A stretch of DNA of 64,000 nucleotides from Lutjanus erythropterus (Eukaryota; Chordata; Actinopteri; Lutjaniformes; Lutjanidae), in contig CM034610.1 in NCBI GenBank assembly GCA_020091685.1, positions 31,139,134 to 31,203,133 on the forward strand. The letters run 5' to 3'. Position 1 is the first letter of the stretch, and every line of letters starts with the position of its first letter. Both the position numbers and the translations under genes were made by a program. Positions 44,244 to 55,226 of this stretch are shown here, piece by piece. Below the pieces are notes generated by a model that saw only the letters and a program-made list of their open reading frames with translations, did no database searches and had not been told where the DNA came from.

Positions 44244-45997
44244 ATGGATTTATCAAACATTTGCTGTTGTGTTGTTGATGCTGACCCCCAGGCTGACTCC
44301 AGAACAGTTCAGTTGTTCGTATCATGGCTTTATAATATTTTTGTTGTTCAGTTTAGGACAGACAAAAGTAGACTGAAAAATTACTAACAATTCACCAGCT
44401 GGCAATTATTATTTAGTGGAATCAATAAATCTTTTCTCATTGATTTAAATTTACAGTTAAATTAAACCAAATGTATTGTATTTATTTTCAAAACTTTTGA
44501 ACAAGTTCTTCTAACTTGAAGTCTTTTGACTTGAAATGATGAGTTGAATGAATGAACTGTACAGACTTTAGTTAACTCATTAATTCAAGTTTCTAAAGAA
44601 CCATGATCAGCATATTAGCAGACTTCCCAGCATGCATTGTTTGAGATTTAAAACACTCCTGAGAGCCTTCTTTTTATAGTTTGAAGAAAACATATGATGA
44701 AACATGCTGTGTGTCTGTAACACACTTTAAGATCAGTCACAGCCATTTGTTTTCATAATTATGAACATTTCACTGTGGAGTAAAATATGACTAAAATATA
44801 AGAAGCAAAGTGTAATGATTTATTTGACTTTCTCTCTGCAGGTCAGTCTGGCAGGTAAATAAAATGTGTGTTGGCTTCATGTACTATAGGAACTGTCCCT
44901 TAAGTGTAGTAGATGAAAAAAAGCAATACTTTTTATGGAAAAGGGAAAAAAAGAGATGGATGAATAACACTAGTATTTATGTTGTAATTAAGACCCCATT
45001 AAATCAAATGCTATAAGGGGTCCTTCTGATGATTTCAGTTCCAATCTCTATAATCTGTCATGATAAAATCCCAAATAAGAGATTAACACATTTATTATAT
45101 TGGGATATATTTTTAAAATGTTAAATAACACTCAAATGTAACTTTGGCAAAGTCACATTATGATTTATCAGAGTAAACTGTAATTATTGTTGATGACTTT
45201 CCTTCAATTTTTTAGTAATTCTAATGATCAGGAGTCTGATTATTTTCATTTTAATGTGCAGAATGTGCATGCAGAAGACCACCTGCAGAGTTTCTTTGAC
45301 GGAGGTAATGATGGTTGCTAAGCAACCCACATGCCTCTCCAACCATGAAAAAAGCACTAATGTAATGACCACATATTGCCAAAACAGGTAAAAAATGATG
45401 ATATGGTAATATAATAACTTTTAGCAGCATTGTATTTTTTTAATTCAGCAAAGTTAATGTGCATATAAATGTGGAAACGGTCATAATGACTGTCTCAGCT
45501 GTTTTAATGTTCAAGTCATTCTCATTAAGTCATTAACTTAATGTTAGTAAGTTGTCACACAATGAGAATGTGTGAATTTCTACAAAAAATGTTATAATCT
45601 CATGACTCCAAGGTGATGAATTAACTATCAGACAGATGTGTTTAGCTTATGGATGCAGTCACTGAAAAGTCCTCAGATCACACCCAAATTTTTACCCAGA
45701 GGGAATCCAGTTTATTGAAATCCACAGATATATTTTCAAACAGAAGGCTGACTGTATTTCCTCAGAAAAATCCCTCTCAATTAAATCTCTGATGCCTGAT
45801 CAGGTCAGCACTACAAACTAAACGTGTGTAACTGTGGAAAGAACATCTGCCCTCCTTACCATTTATTTAATAAAATATTTATATCTACAAGTAATGTTCT
45901 TAAAAGTCCAGTATTTAGAAGGTAAATGAGAGGAGACTGGAACATCTCCTGCATGCCATGAACTCAACATGTTCAATTGACATGTGCTGTGTGATTA

Positions 45998-46016
45998 TGG
46001 CCACTAGGTGGTGCTA
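45998..46016 (+). promoter_or_regulatory. CTCF-like motif
   Basis: TGGCCACTAGGTGGTGCTA fits the CTCF core YGRCCASYAGRKGGCRSYR at 18 of 19 positions (T for C at position 15). It lies about 1.7 kb beyond the jmjd1c 3' end, a plausible boundary position. Binding is not shown. Confidence 0.5.
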
Positions 46017-46499
46017 TCATTGCATGTTGGTTTAGCTTGAGGTGGGGTTACCTTTCCTCCTTCACATATCTCTGAGACACAACTTCCTGTTGCACTGATG
46101 CAGAAAAGAAGAGAAAACACAATCACAACAAAATCAGAACCACAAATGTCCTCTTTGTCATGTCTCTTAAAGCCCCAACATGTCGTTCACTGGCACTCAC
46201 ACACTGTCTCAACACACACACTCAGTTCAGACAGTGTGCACATACACCTGAATGTTGCTCCAAGCTAAGGATCTACAGTGAATTAATGATTTAAGCTAAA
46301 AACATGGTGTAAATGACGTCTTTCAAGTCAACCTGGCGTGACAACAAGCAGCATCAAGCCAGACTGGGGAGCAGGGCGTGCATGACCAGGGGAGAAACAG
46401 AGTGAAACAAAGCTGAACTACCCATGGTCCAAATTTATTATCTGGCCTAAATAAAGACCATGAGGGACTGACCAGTGTCAGCCCAAAAGACAACATTAA

Positions 46500-46640
46500 A
46501 GTGACATCAGGTTTGAAAAAACCTAATAGCAATGTCACTTTCCAGAAATTATGACCTGGTTACTCAAAGTAATCCACACACCTTGTTGTGAGCAGTTTTC
46601 ATGTAGAAACTGTTTTCTCATGACCTAACTACACCCTCCA
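46500..46640. repeat. dispersed repeat family C, copy 2 (partial)
   Basis: TTTCCAGAAATTATGACCTG, GGTTACTCAAAGTAATCCAC and TTGTTGTGAGCAGTTTTC align with 16180-16240 and 53290-53350. Confidence 0.65.
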
Positions 46641-47853
46641 ACCCAATCACTGCACAGAAGGAAGTGTGCATCTGAACAAGAGCTGAGGACGCCACTAGTG
46701 TTAATATCCTGTACTGTCACCAGCACGAGTCACACCAATAACATAATTACATTTATGTTGCCACACTAAACCACTCTGGGTTAAAGATTTACCCAGCGTG
46801 GGGTCATACTGAGTTCAGTTTCATCAGTGCCCATGTAGGTGGTTTTGATCCAGTGACTCAACAGTGATATGACATCATCATTAACCCAGAATTATATCAG
46901 TGCTTTGTTAAGCCCACACTGAGTAAATATGTAACCTGCAGTGTTTTATAGTGTCATTATTTGATATGTGTAACAAATCAAAGAGAAGCAGATGAGATTC
47001 TCTCTGGCCTGCAGATACACCTGAAATATTTTCATACATCTTTCATTAGAAGGCTGAACATCATCATCATCATCATCATCATTAGGCCACAGACACAGAG
47101 GGAGCTGCTGCATTTCAGAAGATTTTGGTAATTTGATTAATTGTAAGTTTTTTTTGTGAATTTACTGAATTAAAGCACAGTATGAACTAAGGTGGGTCTT
47201 TAGTATTAATATTACTGAATTTTGCAGCTGCGAGTGCCTCTGAATGTTTTATTATTTTACTTGACATTGTGCGACAGTGCTGTATGTTCCTAACAAATAT
47301 GTGTTCAGTCCAGTTACCACAGTCAAACTGCACCGAACTGACAGTTTTTACAAGTGATAACTCACATTTCTCAAATAATTTGTTGGCTTTTGCAAAACAA
47401 ATAAAACATCAACAACGTCTTTCACATTTCACTTCAACTGTTTAATCACTCAAACTCACCCACCACAACACTGTATATACAGTCTGTTTAGCATGTGTAT
47501 ACATATTATTTTAAAAATACATTCAAAACATGGCACATATTTTCTGTAAATTACAGTTTTAGCTTACACACAAAAGTGAATGCTTCAATAAAAGCATTTA
47601 AAACCTTAAACATTTTTTTAAACTGTGTCTTAAACAAAGGCACCAAAAGCACAAACACATTTCCTGCTTTGCCCTCCCATCAACACATTTCTTGCAAAAC
47701 ACAACACACTGTTTCTGACATTACACCCTTTGTTCAAGAATGAAACGTCTTGCTATCATTAGGAAGACACTTCCATTCAAAATGCAAAGCAACTGACATT
47801 GACAACACACACAAAAATATTTCATTTATATTTTATTTAAGAATTTTGCAAAT

Positions 47854-48044
47854 ATGGAGGCAGTGAGAGCGAGAGAAAGAGGGGGAGACAGTGAGGACTA
47901 GAGAGAGGATGAGGACAAGAACAGACAAAGGGACCAGGCAGTAGATGGAGACATACAGTATTTTGGACGACATTAGACCCACTTTGGTGGATCATGTCAT
48001 ACTGAATCATGGCCTGATTACAGTTTTTTTTTTTTTTTTTTTTT
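47854..48044 (+). pseudogene. N-terminal fragment of a Tc1/mariner-type transposase
   Basis: ATG at 47854 opens MEAVRARERGGDSED and then a stop. One frame over, DDIRPTLVDHVILNHGL (47968-48015) resembles the DEIRATLVDHVINHGLT start of the helix-turn-helix of the fish IS630-like transposases whose catalytic part is at 55692. The match breaks off in a 21-bp T run at 48024-48044. It looks like a 5' piece of a second copy of that transposon. 47480-47850 may be its 5' leader. Confidence 0.5.
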
Positions 48045-49400
48045 ACTGTGAGCACATTCTCAGCCTCACACTTTTTGTAAAATTATAAAACACTTCTCTA
48101 CATTAGACGCAGAAATCTGACATGATGTCACTTCTTTGCCCCGTCAAAGCTCTGCCAACTGTCAGGTGAACAGAGCGTCAGGTGCTTCATTGTAAACTCA
48201 CCATTTAGTGTAAGCAGGATGAAAAGTTTGACATTTTAACAAGAGCACAAGTTAAAAACAACTTTTCTCTAAAATCTGCACAATGTAGCCACTATATGTG
48301 CCATACCGCTGCTTTTGGTACCAGCACTGTTTGAAACAAAGTCTTTTATGCTGTCCTGTGACATTTTAGATATTTTGATTGGTCTGCAGCCTGTGACGTC
48401 CAGCTGCTTTCTTTATTTTTTTTTCCTCCACAAGCATTTTTTTTTCTATTAAGAATATGTTCCATTCTGATTTGCAGTGCAATATACAAACTCTGGAAAT
48501 GCATGGGTGTATTTGTTGATTTTACAACATGGATAGAAATCATTATTATTCATCAGTGTGTAGTTCTGGTCTCCACACACTGTGATGTGAGCAGTCATGT
48601 TGGAACTACATGAAACAAGCTACATATGTCCATGTGCTCCTCATGTTTGGACCTACTTTTCAAGTGACAAGTATGTGCCAGGATCAATTAATCCATTAGT
48701 TTCTTTGCTCCTATCTGACAGCAAACTTTTGATTAATTCAGAAGATAATCGACTGATTAGTTGTTAGTTGCAGCCCTAAAAACACTAAATTAGGCTAAAC
48801 CATTTCACCACATTTTATACTGAGGTAATCCAAAGGTAATGGAAAGTAATCACATTATATTACTTTAATATTGTGATACTTTGATTACATTGCTGATTAC
48901 ATTTTTTAAAAGGTAATTAGTAACTGTATGAGAGTACATTTGTAAAGTAACCCTCCCAGCCCTGACTGTACATGCTTGTATACAACAGTTACACATAGAT
49001 GTTTTCTGCATTTGGCCTCAGGATCTCATTTACATCACACCTGCTGTCCTCTCTTCAATACACCTGGTCCATCCTGTCCACACATTCAGCCTCCGTTATG
49101 TCCCGCAGGGACACCCGATCATAACCTGTCCACCTCCACGAGGAGGAAACTAGTTCTGCGAGGTGTAGGAGTGGAGAGTGATGCTGAAGGATGTGACTCT
49201 GCTGTGGTTCACCTGTCAGCCAGCTCTCTGATCAGATTCACAGTTTCCCTCCTTCATTAACACATTTTTCTCTGACCGTCTCTCAGCTGACATGGCATCA
49301 TTTGTTTCTGTTTTTCTGCCTCATTTCATGTTTTCTCTGCAGTGATGTTTTTGCTTTGAAAAACTGGGGGTCACGTTTGTGTCTGTTGCGTGTGTGCGCA
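48045..49400. other. intergenic
   Basis: A partial GATTAATCGA-type repeat at 48640-48830 is followed by a TAATTAGTAACTGT-type fragment to 48960. 49040-49260 is an open, GC-richer stretch with no recognised family (see findings). Confidence 0.55.
48640..48830 (+). repeat. partial GATTAATCGA-type repeat with extended flank
   Basis: GTTAGTTGCAGCCCTAAAAAC then AAATTAGGCTAAACCATTTC, the same extension as at 14500-14540. Confidence 0.55.
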
Positions 49401-49403
49401 TGC

Positions 49404-49404
<1 letters not shown>

Positions 49405-49464
<60 letters not shown>

Positions 49465-49598
49465 ACGGGAGCCAGTGCTGACATGACTAATGCTGGGATC
49501 AGCTCCCATTCATACTTCCAAAGCTGAACTGGAAACACACATATTATCCTCCATTATATAAGCTGAAACTGTGCCTCCTGGCACTGTGTGTGCATATG

Positions 49599-49653
<55 letters not shown>

Positions 49654-49973
49654 CAGGTTAACTGGAGTACACTGAGGCAGAAGTTCACCAGTGAGTTCAG
49701 ACAGAGGTCACTCCTCTCTCTCTCTTATTCCTCCTCTCTCTTTGTTTTCTCTGTTTGTCTCTCTAGCTTTTCCTCCCTTCATTTCTACTTTTTCTCTCAT
49801 TTTAATTTTCTTTCTTTCTGTCTTTCTTTCTTTCTTTCTTTCTTTCTCTCTCCTTCTCTTTCACCTCTCCTGTCTCTTTATCTATCATTCTTGACCTCTC
49901 TATCTCTCTCTGTGTTAATGGCTTTTTAACAGGATTCATTATTTGCTGACTGCTTGTTTTCAAACCACAACCC

Positions 49974-50046
<73 letters not shown>

Positions 50047-50194
50047 CCCTCTCTGTCAAAGTACAGCTAGAGGAAGTGTCTTCAGGGTTCAGCCATAGGT
50101 CACTTGTAATGTAACTCCGCCCCACACACACACACACACTCTGAGTATTGTTTGGTTGAAATGAACCACATAGATAAACAAATGCTGTATTGAT

Positions 50195-50240
<46 letters not shown>
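49405..50240. repeat. microsatellite cluster (four TG tracts, one pyrimidine tract)
   Basis: TG runs at 49405-49462, 49601-49652, 49976-50045 and 50213-50240 (the last joined to TA at 50195-50212). Between them, 49706-49915 is almost pure C/T (CTCTCTCT and TTTCTTTCTTTC). The open frames here are translations of repeats. Confidence 0.95.
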
Positions 50241-50244
<4 letters not shown>

Positions 50245-51210
50245 TTAAATCTGAATATATTTCACATATTCAGATTTAAACTGTATTATTTATGTGTTTT
50301 TACATACTTCCTTACAAAGTACACACATTGTTTACTTCAGCTGAAGTACACTTGTAGACAAGTACTGACTCAACTTGTTTACTGCAGTAAAAGTGAAAAA
50401 GGTCAGGCTCTGAAATGTCCTCAAAGCATAAAAGTAAAAAGTCATCCTCTGAGGGACATGTAAACTAACTGAAGCTCACATGTTCTCCACGCTCGAGTCT
50501 CTTGTTGTCTCTTGTTACATCTGCTGTGTGTGATACACACTGATGGATCCTCCAGTGAATCATCTTTTCTGTGTATTATTGTTCCGTCCATTTAGGTTGA
50601 AATCAGTCTTGGTGTTGGAAGGCGGTGTGCAATGATGCAAAATTAAATAATCAATAATTTCACTCATTACTTGGAATCTAAAGTAATTAGCTATGTTACT
50701 TGTTGTACTACAATATTACATCACATTACAACAATATATTACTGAGTAATGCATTACTGCACAATACTGTTGAAGACTCATTGTTGTGTTTCTCTAAATA
50801 TACTGCAATTAATTGTAATAGTAATTAAATTTTAATTAGTAATTTTAATTAAATGTTGTCAATAAATCCTTGATCAAAAAAGAAATAAAGTACAGTTACC
50901 TGAAAACTCTGGTTAAGTACACACTTTGTTACTTCCCACCTTTCCTTATTTATAAACCCCACATTTCAGCATTATAGTTTGGCATAATAAATGTAGTATA
51001 CATATTTTTTAAACATTTCTTATTTTCTATTTGTATATATGCAGTTGTTATATATTATAGTATAATACAGATATTTTTACATACTATCTGCATATATGTT
51101 GTCCAAGACTTTTTAAAGAAGGTAAAGCAGAATGTTTATATCTTTTAATTTTTTTTCTTAGCTTTATAGGCAACATTTTATGCATATTTTTCTTAATTCA
51201 AGTGTAGAGC

Positions 51211-51515
51211 CCATCCATCCATCCATTTTCTGTAACCGCTTATTCTGTAAGGGTCGCTGGCTGCTGGAGTCTATCCCAGCTGACATTAGGTGAGAGGCGG
51301 GGTTCACCCTGGACAAGTCACCAGTTCATCGCAGGGCTGACACATAGACAACCACTCACACTCATATTCACACCTACGGGCAATTTAGAGTCACCAATTA
51401 ACCTAGCATGCATGTCTTTGGACTGTGGGAGGAAGCCGGAGAACCCGGAGAGAACCCACACAGACACAGGGAGAACATGCAAACTCCGCACAGAAAGGCC
51501 CTGCTCCAGCAAGCC
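51211..51515. repeat. teleost dispersed repeat starting with an ATCC run
   Basis: CCATCCATCCATCCATTTTC, GCTGGAGTCTATCCCAGCTG, CAATTTAGAGTCACCAATTA and ATGTCTTTGGACTGTGGGAG are the standard words of a very abundant fish repeat, probably a LINE 3' tail read on the opposite strand (the ATCC run being the tail repeat). It is followed at once by a GATTAATCGA-type copy at 51516-51760. Confidence 0.75.
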
Positions 51516-51760
51516 AGTATTTTTTTTGAAGAACAAAAGTCTCTTATTTCAGCTTCTGTGAATATTTTCTGGTTTCTTTTGTCCTCTCTGACAGTAAACA
51601 GAATATCTTTGGATTGTGGACAAAACAAGACATTTGAAAACATCATCTTGAGTTTTGAGAAGCATTTTTCATTTTCTACATTTTATAGACCAAACAACTA
51701 ATCGATTAATCAAGAAAATAACTGACAGATTAATCAACTGTGAAAATAATAGATGCAGTT
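51516..51760 (+). repeat. GATTAATCGA-type repeat copy
   Basis: TTTCTGGTTTCTTTTGTCC, CAAAACAAGACATTTGAAA and AACTAATCGATTAATCAAG in the forward order. The 5' end is cut where it meets the ATCC-type repeat. Confidence 0.6.
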
Positions 51761-52136
51761 CTAGTCAAGTGATGTATTTGTTTTTTAATTTACAGTTATT
51801 TGGAACAAATATCAGTTTCAGACTCTGATTTTATATATAAAAACACAGAATATTGACTGATATACTGATATTGGAATTTTCTTACTCCCACAATATAATG
51901 GTCTGGTCATAGTTATGTCTATTTTATATTTTCCTGATAATTTCTCAATGTGGGAGCAACTGTAACATCATCCACTTTCAACCTGGAGATCAATAAAGTC
52001 TCTTAATGTGATTTTAATGTAAATGTTTTTGTAGTATGTGTTGTGTTATTATTGAGGTATATTTTGACAAAAGGCAGTAATAAAAGATATGTGGTGCTGA
52101 TATATAGTATTTTGAACTGAGCCATGCTTGATACTG

Positions 52137-52138
<2 letters not shown>

Positions 52139-52180
<42 letters not shown>
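52139..52180. repeat. TG microsatellite
   Basis: 42 bp of TG, followed by CAGTCAGTGTGGAC. Confidence 0.95.
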
Positions 52181-52181
<1 letters not shown>

Positions 52182-52469
52182 AGTCAGTGTGGACAAACAG
52201 AAGCTGTTCTTCAAAGAGAGACGAGGTGTCATAAATCGAGTGTGTCGACAGCAGGCAGCAGCTTCCTGCTGCTCCTCCCTGTCTGAGGCTGAAGAGACAA
52301 CACACCACCCAGTCCCACATGTACCTGCAGACAGGCTCACACCACACCCACTGCTCCAACTGTGCAGGACTACAACTACTGTAGCTACAGTATGACCACA
52401 GACACCCAGCAAGCATCAAGTCAGGGCCTCCAATCACAGACAGTCGCCTCCAAGAGGGGGCAGTGCTGC

Positions 52470-52690
52470 TCTGAACGGTGGAGCAGACGGCCTGTGACTG
52501 CAGGGTTGCTGGTTCAATCCCCCACCAGCATATCAGGTCTTAGTTAAAGTGTAGCGCTTGTCCCTCCATCATTACCACCACTGAGCTGCCTCTGAGGAAG
52601 GCATGTCAAAATCCCACCTGCTGCAGTGGAGCTGATCGGGTCAGACTGTGTCTGGACTGAGTGTGTGTGAATGTGACCATTCTAAAATAT
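52470..52690 (+). mobile_element. tRNA-derived SINE, copy 2
   Basis: A box TGGAGCAGACGG at 52479-52490 and B box GGTTCAATCCC at 52511-52521. The body repeats copy 1's CCTCCATCATTACCACCAC, CTCTGAGG, and CTGCAGTGGAGCTGATCGG (compare GCTCCAGCGGAGCC at 8530). The tail is TTACAGGACATTAAAAG. Confidence 0.7.
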
Positions 52691-52867
52691 TACAGGACAT
52701 TAAAAGATATAAAGAGACATTTCTACTGGTTTTTTGTAAGGCACAAATGATGACTTCAGTAAATTATTTAGAATGTGTTTGAGCTTCAGATGATACGACA
52801 CTGACACCTTGATCGCCTACAATAGTAAAAGTCTGCTGACAAATCAATAAATTCAAGTTGGTAAAAA

Positions 52868-53138
52868 AGTTAAAAAATCAGAATTATGAGATAAAAAGTC
52901 AAACTTATTAGATATAAATTCACAATTTTGACATAAAAAGTTGAAATTATGAGATAAGAAACTGTAATTGTGAGATAAAAGTCAAAGTTATGATATGAAA
53001 ATCACAATTATTATTAGTTGAAAATTATGACATAAAAAGCCAAAACTATGAGATGAAAAGTCAAAATTGTGAGATAAAAAGACACGATTATCAGATTAAA
53101 AGTCAAAATTAAAGTAAAAAGTCACAATAATGAGATAA
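52868..53138. repeat. minisatellite, ~20-24-bp units (ATTATGAGATAAAAAGTC)
   Basis: About a dozen degenerate units of AATTATGAGATAAAAAGTC in direct order. Some copies have become ATTGTGAGAT or CTATGAGATG. Shorter palindromic relative at 18374-18465. Confidence 0.8.
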
Positions 53139-53164
53139 TTGGAGCCCCCTGAGGAGGCCCACCT

Positions 53165-53590
53165 CACACTGGTGTTAGCTGCACAGTGTTGAAGGTATCA
53201 GCCTTAGAGATGTCTGCCTTCCTCATATAATAGAACTAGATGGCACTTGGCCCAAGGTGCCAAAAAAAAAAAAAAAAATTGAAAAGCTTGACAGAAATTG
53301 TGACCTGGTTACTCAAGATAATACACAGTCCTTGTTTTGAGCAGTTTTAGCAAGTTTAGCTTCTTCTTTCAAAAAGAGATTTGGGATGAAAAGGGTTCTT
53401 AATGGAACAGTTAGTCTTGACAAACCATTTCTTCAAGAAAGGGTTCTTCAGAAGGAAATAGTTCTGGGTAGAACTTCAGACCTTCAGAAAAAACCCTTAT
53501 TTCTAATAGTATGTAGAGACAGACCTTTCTCCTGTGATGAGTGCTGTGGAGAAACTAGCTGAAAGTCAACATAAAACAATAAAATATTTC
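53165..53590. repeat. dispersed repeat family C, copy 3
   Basis: GGTGTTAGCTGCACAGTGTTG, TTAGAGATGTCTGCCTTCCT and TGACCTGGTTACTCAAGATA parallel copy 1 at 16070-16200. The A run at 53262-53279 sits inside it. Confidence 0.65.
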
Positions 53591-54007
53591 AGAAACCTGA
53601 AAGAACAAACAGCAACACAGGAGAGAAATTAAACTTCAGAATAGAGAGATTCAGTTAGAAGCTCCAAAAATACTGAGAGCTGAACACACAGACAGCAGGA
53701 AACCAGTTAATCCGTATTTTTAGCATGTTTTACTGCATTTAAAAATGTATTGATGTAAAACAGTATGACTCATCTGTAGCCACAAAATACATGATACAAG
53801 TGTTTCCACATGATGATATGACATTCAGCGGACTGCCCCTTTAATGATTTCAGCAGCATCTTAAGCAGTGTAAGATTCACTCTGACTCTCAGTAGAGTTC
53901 AACATCAGACAGATGCACAGCCATCAGATCAGTGTGTGTGGAGGTCACAGGCTCCTGCTGGGTCTTCACCAACGTGAACTCGCTCAGGGCTCACTGACAA
54001 CAGCTGG

Positions 54008-54047
<40 letters not shown>

Positions 54048-54980
54048 CATACCTCCATTTGGCTGACTGAGGTTTGCTCCCAGTAAAAGTGAACCACAGG
54101 TGCTGGTCTCTCCTCCGACCTCAGCCTCACACTCCCGCCGCCTGCCTGTCACTTTATTCCACACGTTTTAACATTTCAACACACAACATGCATGAAAGTG
54201 CAGAGCTGGAGGCTGAAACACAGAGAGGTTCACACCTGTAGCTGTGAGCACCAGAACATTCATTTACATTTCAACAGGGGAGACATGACATGACCTTAAA
54301 ATGCACCACAGGTCTCATATCTAAACCTTGTCAGCTCGTGAGCAGCGCTCCTTTTCATGAGCTTGTTGTCAGAAACTCAAACCTGAAGAAGACAGATGTT
54401 GCAAAAAGGATCATGTGAATTTGGCAGCTTCTTCTTTGCAAAAGATTTCCCAGTAATGCAGGTGTTTCAGGTGAGACGATGGTTTGAGTAACACATCTGA
54501 GTGTAAAATCTTATCATCAGAGGTTTTTAATACTCAGAGACAGGATTAGTTATCACTTTTGCAATCATCTTATCATCTGTATGAACAATCACTTCCTGGG
54601 GCCGGTCTTAACTTGGCATCCTAAGTCCAAGCCTGTAGTTCTACCGGTTGCACCATCTCAGCCTGCTTCTTGCTAAGACAGGGTGTTAATCTTTTGCCTG
54701 GTCAGGAGCAGGTGTGGCGTCAAAATAAAGGTGACTAATACAGATAACAGCCTCTGGTCACAGATACCTGTTCTGTGCCATGAACAATCTAAGTGCTGCT
54801 CTTCAACAGAATTATGTGGCAAATGACACAATGCAGGCGGGAAAAGAATGATGCTCAGTCAGATGTGACATCAGACATAAAAATTAAATAACATTTGCAG
54901 AATTTAGAAGAAGGTCTGAATAATTCAGAATTTGTCACAGGAAGTTTCTCAAGACAAAATGTACTAAGTTTCTGCAGTTT
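53591..54980. other. intergenic
   Basis: A TG tract at 54011-54044 and the tRNA-like relic at 54601-54663. No gene seen. Confidence 0.55.
54601..54663 (-). repeat. tRNA-like relic (SINE head or tRNA pseudogene)
   Basis: The minus strand reads TGGTGCAACCGG (a full A-box fit), then a 5-bp anticodon-like stem CTTGG/CCAAG around ACTTAGGATG. The B box is decayed (AGTTAAGACC). It is not a functional tRNA gene. Confidence 0.35.
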
Positions 54981-55226
54981 CAGTGGTGGTGGAGCATTTT
55001 CACTTAGGTATAATCCAAAACACAGAAAATATGTCAAACATTTCCATTAGACTTTTTTAATCTACCAATAGACACTGTACTGTAGTACTGTATACGTTCT
55101 GTAATGCTTCATACACTATTACAGTATTCCACTTGCATTTTACAATATGCAGTAAGTATACTTTACACAGTGACATTTTATCTTACTCAATTTTGTGTTT
55201 TAAATTACTATATTTTTTCCACATAG

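Larger units (their letters stand above)
42790..44257 (+). other. jmjd1c: jmjd1c 3' UTR
   Basis: Runs from the stop codon to the probable cleavage region after ATTAAA at 44238. Contains a GAT trinucleotide run (43231-43259), an A-rich tract near 43396, an AC-rich stretch (43745-43791) and increasingly AU-rich sequence from 43600. Small open frames inside it have no family resemblance. Confidence 0.75.
44258..47380. other. intergenic, no gene seen
   Basis: AT-rich sequence past the jmjd1c 3' end. It holds the CTCF-like motif at 45998, repeat family C copy 2 at 46500-46640 and an ATC run at 47059-47082. All open frames are short and without family resemblance. Confidence 0.6.

Noticed and set aside
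49802..50137. 111-codon minus ORF
   Set aside because: Made of TG and TTTC repeat translations.
54601..54663. Functional tRNA gene
   Set aside because: The A box fits, but the B box and acceptor stem are missing.
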